Source: Eimeria necatrix
Lineage: Eukaryota > Apicomplexa > Conoidasida > Eucoccidiorida > Eimeriidae
Length of the DNA: 22,556 bases
Reading direction: 5' to 3'
Assembly (NCBI RefSeq): GCF_000499385.1
Contig: NW_013653769.1
Location: 15,001 to 37,556, forward strand
The notes beneath the pieces were generated by a model. The model was not told the origin of the DNA. It saw nothing but the letters and a program-made list of their open reading frames with translations, and searched no databases. Positions 16,864 to 22,556 of this stretch are shown here, piece by piece; positions within the stretch are counted from its first letter, which is position 1; each line of letters opens with the position of its first letter. The position numbers and the translations under genes are program-made.

Positions 16864-17475
16864 AATATGCGCGGCATCATTGCAAAAGACACTATAAGAT
16901 GCGCGAATGCTGCTGGCCTAATTCACGTGCACAGGCAGCTTATTCTATGCTTCAAATATGAACAGAACGTTCACTAGGGAATGGCAAGCGTATATAGAGG
17001 CAGCCAAGGAGCTTGTAAACAGCTGTGGTGTAGAACGCTTGTGTCGACATTCTTTTTTGTATACTGGTCTCCCAGAAGTGCGCAATAGCCTCTTGCATCA
17101 TCTCAATTTCGACACTATCGCTGGAATTGGCGGCTGTGCGCCATTTTCCAAGCTCAATATCCAGCGAACGCCGCTTTTGCCTCTTTCTGTGTTTCCAACG
17201 AACGGTAAAACCCAACGCACACTGCGAACTCAATGAAAAGCAGACGTCTTAGTCGTCGAAAATGACCAAACTGTAAGACAAGTACCCCTTCCCAAGAGCA
17301 CCAATGTAGATGAAATAAAGTATTTAATCCTTGAAAGTTTCAGAGAGTGTCAACCATTCAAACACTTTTGCTCCAATTTGAGCGGTCCTCACGAGCCCCC
17401 AAGTGGCTGAGAGGGAAATCGTGCGCGAGGGATCATTCGCAACAAAGGATATTCCAACACACACGGTGATGTTCT
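16864..17475. other. Repeat-poor interval between two signal-peptide-like frames
   Basis: It holds two weak frames (plus 16958-17236, minus 16952-17233) that shadow one another and match nothing known. Sequence at 17190-17280 resembles the 154-bp repeats at 22234-22541 (CGTCTTAGTCG(T/C)CG, AATGACCAA(A/G)C). Sequence at about 17370-17390 (TTTGAGCGGTCCT) is repeated at about 21711. Confidence 0.5.
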
Positions 17476-17658
17476 ATGAATACAATGAGGCTGCGTCACC
17501 TGTGTTTGCTAGCTGCTGCGTGGCTGCCTTTTGCTCTTGTTACTCCTGCATTCTTGCCGATTTCGTTCGATTGCTGTGAACCTCCTCTGCGAGTCAAATA
17601 CTCTCTCACCAGCATTCATGATCCAGACGACCTCTTACTGTGGTTTGCGCTGCAGTAA
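17476..17658 (+). CDS. Short open frame with signal-peptide-like start (family copy 2)
   Basis: Starting at ATG 17476, or more likely ATG 17485, it reads MRLRHLCLLAAAWLPFALV and then TPAFLPISFDCCEPPLRVK: a basic n-region, a hydrophobic core and a plausible cleavage area, ending TAA at 17656. The upstream TTTGAGCGGTCCT box resembles that before the frame at 21841. It may be exon 1 of a secreted or surface protein gene; no continuing exon was recognised. Confidence 0.3.
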   Translation: MNTMRLRHLCLLAAAWLPFALVTPAFLPISFDCCEPPLRVKYSLTSIHDPDDLLLWFALQ

Positions 17659-17687
17659 CAGCACGAAGAAACAGCAAACAGTCTGGT

Positions 17688-17885
17688 ATGGCTGGCTTTC
17701 TTTCTGCTTCTGGTTGTATACAGTTGATGCTGCTCTTCGCCGCACTCGTCTTCATGCATCTGTGTCCTACCAAAACGTATCACCTTCGTTCCCTTGAAGT
17801 GATTTTCCACACATACAAACGCATTCGCCGTGCTGCTGTTGCAGATGCTACTAGCGCTTCAGCAAGAAACACTGGCTTGCTGTAG
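17688..17885 (+). CDS. Small open frame with one hydrophobic segment
   Basis: It has 65 codons: MAGFLSASGCIQLMLLFAA, LVFMHLCPTKTYHLRSLEV, then basic and Ala/Ser-rich residues to TAG. Residues 8-25 could be a signal anchor. No homologue was recognised and no clear splice or promoter evidence was seen. It may be chance. Confidence 0.2.
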   Translation: MAGFLSASGCIQLMLLFAALVFMHLCPTKTYHLRSLEVIFHTYKRIRRAAVADATSASARNTGLL

Positions 17886-18050
17886 CAGCCAGACAATAAT
17901 ACAATCATGCACGAAGTAGAACTGTCAAGCAGAAGCAGCTAAATTGGCCTTTGCACAAGCAGAAGCGCCAGAAACATCTGAATACTGCTGCTCACACTGT
18001 TCACCAACGCTAAATTTTGTTCGCACTGGCCAGAAAGATCAAGGCACACA
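17886..18050. other. Left edge of duplication copy II
   Basis: CTGTTCACCAACGCTAAATTTTG at 17997-18019 and its downstream bases resemble 13285-13345 of copy I. No gene is seen. Confidence 0.4.
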
Positions 18051-18295
18051 GCCAACCAAGCAACATCACCAAGCAGAAGTAGAGAGCACCACCACCAAGC
18101 AACAGCAACACGAAGCAGCTTCGAGACGCCCAACCAAAGAACAACAGCAAGCAGCACCACAAAATAACAGCACCGAGCAGCACAGCCAAGAAGCAGCAGC
18201 AGTAACAAAAAGCAGCAACAGACAGCAGCACCAAGTAACTGCAGCAAATATTTTGGTGAGTCTATTTTTCATGCTGTTGCTACTGGCGCAGGCGT

Positions 18296-18400
18296 CTTGA
18301 CCCAGCACTCCGCATCTGTCGCTGCAGTCCAAATCCCAGCCTCATGGCATTCAGATGTCCACAAGTTTCAACCAAGTTACTTCTTCCGCTTCTGCTGCTG
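18296..18400 (-). pseudogene. Counterpart of the 13554-13740 coding island (copy II)
   Basis: The minus strand reads NLVETCGHLNAMRLGFGLQ, RQMRSAGSRRLRQ and stop. It is similar to copy I over TTGTGGA-ATC, CTGAA-GCCATGA and GCGACA-A-GCG-AGTGCTG, with indels of mostly 12-15 bases. Only the end RQxRSA...Q is shared at protein level, so it is likely decayed. Confidence 0.3.
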
Positions 18401-18458
18401 TTGCTGCTCGTTGAAGAACTGCAGCGGTCTGAGCTCACTGCGACGCATATGGATGTCT

Positions 18459-18548
18459 CTTCTGGTGTAGGGAAAAAACAGAGAAATTCGGAAATTGGGG
18501 TCACTTCTGGTGTAGGGAAAAAACTGAGAAATTCGGAAATTGGGCAGA
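18459..18548 (+). repeat. 45-bp direct tandem repeat (x2)
   Basis: The units at 18459-18503 and 18504-18548 (TTCTGGTGTAGGGAAAAAAC core) differ by only a few bases. The second unit is framed by TCACTTCTG and CAGAAGTGA, an inverted pair at 18501-18509 and 18545-18553. It is absent from copy I. Confidence 0.95.
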
Positions 18549-19335
18549 AGTGATGCAAAACTACCATCCTGTCTGTAACATACACGCCGCCCGAAAAATT
18601 TTCTCCGAAACACGGTATAACAGCCGCAAGCAGCACGGAGTAGCAGCAGGCGCCAGCACCAGCAAGCAGCAGCAGCAGCAAAAAATAAAAGGCAGCAGCA
18701 AGCAATAGCAGCAACACACAACAGAATGCCACGACAGCCACACGCAGCAGCAGGCAGCAGCAGCAATCAGCAGTAGCAAATAGCGGCACAGACCAGAAGC
18801 GAGCAGGAGACAGCAGCAGCAGGAAATAGCGTGCAGCAGTACGTATCAGCAGCAAGCGGCAGAAGCAAGCAGCAGCAGTAAGCGACAGAACGAAGAAGCA
18901 GCAATACGGGACCGCAACAAACAACAGCAGCGAGCAGCAGCAGCCAGCAGCTCTACCACCCTGCAGAAGCAAGAGGCAGCAAACAGCAGCAGCATCAAGT
19001 AGCAGCAAGTAAAAGCAGCACCACGTGGGAACAGCACTCAGCAGCCGCAGCGGCACACAACAGTAAGCAGCAGAAACAGCAGCAAGTAGCAACAGCAGCA
19101 AAGAAGAACAAGCAGCATCAAGCAGCAATAGTAAGCAGCAATAGCAGCAGAACCAGCCAGCACCAGCAAAAAACAACAGCAGGCAGCAGCGGCAAATAGC
19201 AGCAGTACGCAGAATGAAGCAGAAGCAAGAAGCAGCACCGAGCAGCAGCAGCAGGACGTAGCGACATCAAGGAGTAGCAACGAGCAGCGAAAGCAAGCAG
19301 CAAGGACAAACAGCAGCAGCAAGTAGCAGCAACAG

Positions 19336-19950
19336 GCTGCAGAAGTGAGACGCCCCTGGATGTTTGATGGCCTCTGCACTTTCGAGCCTGGAGAGGCAGT
19401 TCCTCCCTTTCTAGGTGTTAGTCTCAGATGTTACTTCATCGCCTCAGGAAGGAGGGTTGAAAACTGCCATGTAACGAAAACAATTTGAGCCAGCTGCTCC
19501 TGCAGTAGTTGCTATAAATGCTGCAAGTGAAAGAGCTGCAGCTGCTAAAATTTGTGCTGCCGCTGCTGATGCTTCAGCTGATGCAGCATCACCCACCGTT
19601 TCCCTTTGCCAGCTCTGCTATTCCAGCAGGAGCAGCATCAGTAAGAGCTGGAGAAGAGGGTGCGGCTCATGACGCTTTCCCACGTCGTAGTCTGTGGAGT
19701 TTGGGATGAGTTGCACCTATTGGGAAGCCTCGAAAATGCTGCCGTCAGACTTATTCTGGTGACCCAGTGCCCAAGGCCCAAAATTGTAAGGCAATTCTTT
19801 GGATCTAGCGCCTCTTCGTAGGCTTGCTGTGAAGCCAGATGGGATTAGACGAAATTGGGAATGGCAAGAACTAAGCTTAAGACTGATGGCTGCTTTTCAA
19901 CTCAACATCAGCCCGGAAGTAAAAGTATGGGACGCATTTTGTCTTCAAGT
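19336..19950. other. Repeat-poor interval in copy II without a recognised gene
   Basis: At 19430-19500 it aligns with about 15150-15235. From about 19500 it has no obvious counterpart in copy I, so it probably belongs to an insertion in copy II or a deletion in copy I. Short Ala/Leu-rich frames near 19510-19650 are not convincing. Confidence 0.45.
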
Positions 19951-20070
19951 GAGCATCACAGTTGCATTGTTTGCTGCTCAGTTACAACTAGAAATTGGAA
20001 CGAACTGGATGAGCATCACAGTTGCATTGTTTGCTGCTCAGTTACAACTAGAAATTGGAACAAACTGGAA
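19951..20070 (+). repeat. 60-bp direct tandem repeat (x2)
   Basis: The units 19951-20010 and 20011-20070 start GAGCATCACAGTTGCATTGT and differ by two bases (CGAACTGGAT against CAAACTGGAA). As 60 is a multiple of three, the duplication keeps any frame open. No gene was identified around it. Confidence 0.97.
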
Positions 20071-20380
20071 GCAGCTAAGTTTGAAGCCCCAAATGTGAAT
20101 TAATATTACTTTCTACGCAGTTAAAAAGTGCAGATTCTTACTTTTCAATGCTTCTTCATGTATGTGGATTTATACATGTACATCCCTTAGCAGCAGCGGT
20201 TATACAAACCTAGCCTCCACTATCAGATTTGTGCCAAACCAGAGTTGCATTTTCGACAGAATATTGCGCAGAATGTGGAGAACAGTCCCTTGTGCGGTCC
20301 CAAATTTGGGCCTTCTGTGGGTGTTTTTGGAGCACTCCACAAGCCCAAACTGCGAGATCTTATCAAAGGCAAATCAAAAC
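20071..20380. other. Interval without a recognised gene
   Basis: It is mostly AT-balanced unique sequence without a copy I counterpart that I could align. The minus frame of the next entry runs on into it to 20223 but becomes less convincing. Confidence 0.4.
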
Positions 20381-20605
20381 TAAGAGAGCGACACAAGAGG
20401 GGCCCCTCCCCTGCTGGGGGGGCCCCCAGGGGTTTGCTGCTGTTGCTGCGGTCCAGCAGCCCGTCGAAAAGGGTGCCAGTTAGCTGTTCCGCCCTGATGA
20501 GTGCCCACTGCAGCCGCGTGACAGCAGTGAGGCCCTGGGGCGGCAGCGGCAGCTGCTCCTCCCAAAACCCAAAAGCCAGCCGGCCACTGCTGTGGGCCAC
20601 ACGTT
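20381..20605 (-). CDS. Candidate coding fragment, GC-rich, unknown protein
   Basis: The minus strand reads AHSSGRLAFGFWEEQLPLP, PQGLTAVTRLQWALIRAEQ, LTGTLFDGLLDRSNSSK and PLGAPPAGEGPLL, with G/C-rich third positions and a helix-like pattern, unlike the AT-richer neighbourhood. It ends abruptly at its 5' side about where the duplicated block starts (20602), which suggests a captured or truncated gene piece. No ATG and no clear splice sites were identified, and no family was recognised. Confidence 0.3.
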
Positions 20606-21095
20606 TTTTGCGTCAAAAGTTCATGAGCTGCGCATCTTCTTTCTGCATATTACTTCGCAAGGCCAACACTCGTGTGTTAGCAGCTAAAGACCCGATAAAC
20701 AACTAGCAGCAACGACACTGCATTGGCTTCCTAGGCACAGATTTATATTGTCCGTACAATCATACAGTGTTGCCGTCTGCTTCTGCTGCGTGGCATTCCC
20801 ATCATTTCCTTGTTTACCGACTTGCTCATTGCCATTTCTGTAAAAAGTAGACCGCTACGACGTATCTTCCTTCTTTTTGCGGATCTACTCCTGGCCCGTA
20901 CATGCGAGCAACAGGACCACGGACACTCTACATCGCAAGAGTCAAATGCAATTAGCGGCAACATCCAAGTGTCATTTTGCTCAAGCAATTTACATGCTGG
21001 CTGCTGCACATTAGGGACTCATTCTTGCTAGGCTGTTTCTGCGGCTCTCATTGCGCCTTCGTATTCTTTACACGATATGATGAATTGTGTAAATT
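20602..21095. repeat. Segmental duplication block, copy II
   Basis: This is the counterpart of 15728-16310, about 4.87 kb downstream. Both copies share short open frames in two orientations (minus strand ...QPHCMIIRAT against ...RQHCMIVRT), but frames shift between copies and neither has a full gene structure. Confidence 0.7.
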
Positions 21096-21840
21096 GTTTT
21101 CATAGTATAATTCTTATACAGGCATCGTTGCAATCGCATTTTTGTGGAAATTGCTCCGCTTGTGGGAGTGTGCGGACGTGTACATACGACCACCGGTGAG
21201 CTCTGCAAGCACTGTACTCTTAACTGCCTTGGGATGCCAGGCCAGCATCTTCATCTTCATATGGAATGTTGGCCAGGCCAGCATCTTCATCTTCATACGC
21301 AGTCATCCTGCCTGTCAGTGTCTCCGTTTATGCATGTTATAGTTTATTGCAGCACGCGATTTCAACTGCACACTCCCAGCACTGAAAACGGCAACCAACA
21401 AGGATGGGCTCTTTAACCTGTTGCACCGCGACGGCAGCAGGTACAGCAGTCCCCCACGACCAAAGGAGCAGTACCCGAAATATACGCTTCAGAAGGCTAT
21501 CTTCAACAGCCTCAATCGCGACCAAAAGACCGGAAAGCACAGAGTCTCCCAATTCCACATCATTGAATTAAAACTGGAGTTACTGGTGATGAGTACGGAA
21601 TGCTCCGTCACAAACAACACATTTTTCCACGCGCTTCACACATGCAAACCCCTATTATCTGGCGTCCGCAGCTAATTAGTGCAGTGTTTCTTTGGAACAT
21701 TTTCTCGCATTTTGAGCGGTCCTGAACGTGATCTCGACTCACACCCATGAACAACGGCTATTGAACGACGCACAATAAGAATTTAATCTTCGCATCCGCA
21801 CCAATCTAGAGTCAACCTGCGCAAATACAGCGTCAACAAA
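21096..21840. other. Repeat-poor part of duplication copy II
   Basis: It aligns in patches with 16311-16806 and holds a 36-bp repeat. A plus frame at 21421-21675 (MHRDGSRYSSPPRPKEQYPK...) and a minus frame over 21337-21558 overlap; neither could be confirmed. Confidence 0.45.
21237..21297 (+). repeat. 36-bp direct repeat, second unit partial
   Basis: CCAGGCCAGCATCTTCATCT begins at 21237 and again at 21273, and identity runs for 25 bases into the second unit. Confidence 0.95.
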
Positions 21841-22029
21841 ATGAGACCTGCGCCAACTCGTTTAGCTGTCGTGGCTTTACTTTTGGCGTCTGCAGCAGCA
21901 TGCCGCCTTTGCATGTCTCTTCGCTGTCAACGCACACTACTACTACACACTACAAACGTGGGCTGCTCCGTTGCAAAACACTGTATCGGCCGCACTACTG
22001 CCTTTGGGCAAAATCAAGTGAATATGTAG
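21841..22029 (+). CDS. Short open frame with signal-peptide-like start (family copy 3)
   Basis: It reads MRPAPTRLAVVALLLASAAA, CRLCMSLRCQRTLLLHTT, NVGCSVAKHCIGRTTAFGQ, NQVNM and TAG. The n-region, hydrophobic core and Ala-rich cleavage area fit a signal peptide; five Cys follow. It is the most intact of three related starts in the window. The part from residue 20 on (21899 onward) is shared with the 154-bp repeat family (CATGCCGCCTTTGCA-GTCTCT), so the mature part may be repeat-derived. It may be exon 1 of a secreted or surface protein gene. Confidence 0.35.
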   Translation: MRPAPTRLAVVALLLASAAACRLCMSLRCQRTLLLHTTNVGCSVAKHCIGRTTAFGQNQVNM

Positions 22030-22233
22030 TTTGTTCTGTGTTTGTTCTGTGCCTCGAATATTAACAAAAACTTCAACGGGAAGTCAAAAAAACATTAAAA
22101 GTGAGACAGTCAAGAGAACACATTTGTTGCTACCCCTTTTCATAGACCAACCCCACATAAGTGCAACACTGCCACTCGCATCATCTCGTTTTCCGCAACT
22201 ACATTAAGTCTGGCCACTGAGCGCCGCTTTGCA
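22030..22233. other. Interval without a recognised gene
   Basis: It is AT-balanced, with one short direct duplication TTTGTTCTGTG (22031-22052). Nothing else was seen. Confidence 0.4.
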
Positions 22234-22541
22234 AGTTCAGTATTGGGCAACTGCATGCCATTTTCGTCGGCTTCTTTGTTGCCAAGGCACGCTACAACCC
22301 GGCCCAAACCCCAAATTCAATAAAACCAAACGCCTTAGTCGCCGAAATGACCAAGCCGTAACACGAGTCACATGCCCACGAATAGTAAGCTCAGTATTGG
22401 GTAGCTGCATGCCGCCTTTGCACGTCTCTGCGCTGTCAACGCACACTACAACCCAACCTACACCGCATATTTAATAGAAACGAACGTTTCAGCCATCGAA
22501 ATGACCAAGCCGTAACACGAGTTGCACGCCCACTAATATAT
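22234..22541 (+). repeat. 154-bp direct tandem repeat (x2), with a third partial copy upstream
   Basis: Units 22234-22387 and 22388-22541 align at a constant offset of 154 with no net length change (anchors TCAGTATTGGG, CTGCATGCC, CCGAAATGACCAAGCCGTAACACGAG in two parts, and GCCCAC(G/T)AATA). Base differences are frequent in the middle. A 40-base part recurs at 21899-21940, and a more distant one near 17190-17280. Confidence 0.9.
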
Positions 22542-22556
22542 GAACTAGATTTGGAT

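Larger units (their letters stand above)
18051..19335 (+). repeat. Degenerate CAG array, duplication copy II
   Basis: CAG with AAG/CAC/GTAG interruptions lies at about 18055-18245 and 18605-19335, separated by a unique island (18250-18600). This is the same order as copy I (array, island, array). The long minus-strand open frame over it (18280-19176) is Leu/Ala/Cys homopolymer and not credible as a protein. Confidence 0.8.

Noticed and set aside
18280..19176. 298-codon minus-strand Leu/Ala/Cys-rich frame
   Set aside because: It is CTG-type array composition only. Just the last 35 codons (18296-18400) resemble another sequence, and these are listed separately as a possible remnant.
21841..22029. 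Firm call as an Eimeria surface antigen (SAG) gene
   Set aside because: Only a leader-like start is visible. No Cys-patterned mature domain or downstream exons could be recognised, so naming the family would be a guess.

Overview
The window looks like nuclear DNA of a coccidian apicomplexan, most probably Eimeria. Four things point there: dense CAG/CTG triplet arrays on both strands, blocks of the telomere-type heptamer AGGGTTT inside a gene, intron-rich genes, and an alveolin (an inner-membrane-complex protein family of alveolates). No bacterial operons, rRNA or tRNA genes, CRISPR arrays or transposase genes were seen. CAG/CTG arrays contain no stop codon in any of the six frames, so most long open frames here are artefacts. 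I built the gene models from conserved protein blocks, splice consensus and phase continuity.

Layout. (1) 211-5624, plus strand: a 12-exon gene for a PRP38B-type spliceosomal protein. All eleven junctions keep the frame and give a 564-residue product with an HAAR-rich N-terminus, a C-x2-H...C-x2-C motif, the PRP38 domain, a small Tudor/KOW-like segment and an RS/Q-rich tail. (2) 5625-6387: a CAG-rich interval between two convergent genes, holding a possible alternative last exon. (3) 6388-12301, minus strand: a multi-exon alveolin gene with a Gln-rich N-terminus containing a collagen-like Gly-X-Pro run, a Val-Pro-rich alveolin core spread over small exons, and a Gln-rich C-terminus. (4) 12302-13250: alveolin 5' flank, a GC-rich UUCG-hairpin block, and a weak candidate minus-strand exon. 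(5) 13250-22556: a region without convincing complete genes. It appears to be an old, diverged tandem segmental duplication (roughly 13.3-17.3 kb against 17.9-22.2 kb). Each copy has a degenerate CAG array enclosing a unique island, then a repeat-poor part ending in a short ATG frame with a signal-peptide-like start. Small recent tandem duplications (15, 36, 45, 60 and 154 bp) sit inside it.

The most interesting pattern is strand polarity. In both confident genes the repeats read CTG on the sense strand up to the 3' splice sites, while the coding exons read CAG (Gln) on the sense strand. Triplet orientation therefore flips at many intron/exon borders, and AGGGTTT blocks sit near acceptors in three PRP38B introns. 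The two genes have no evident shared pathway: one acts in the spliceosome, the other in the subpellicular cytoskeleton.
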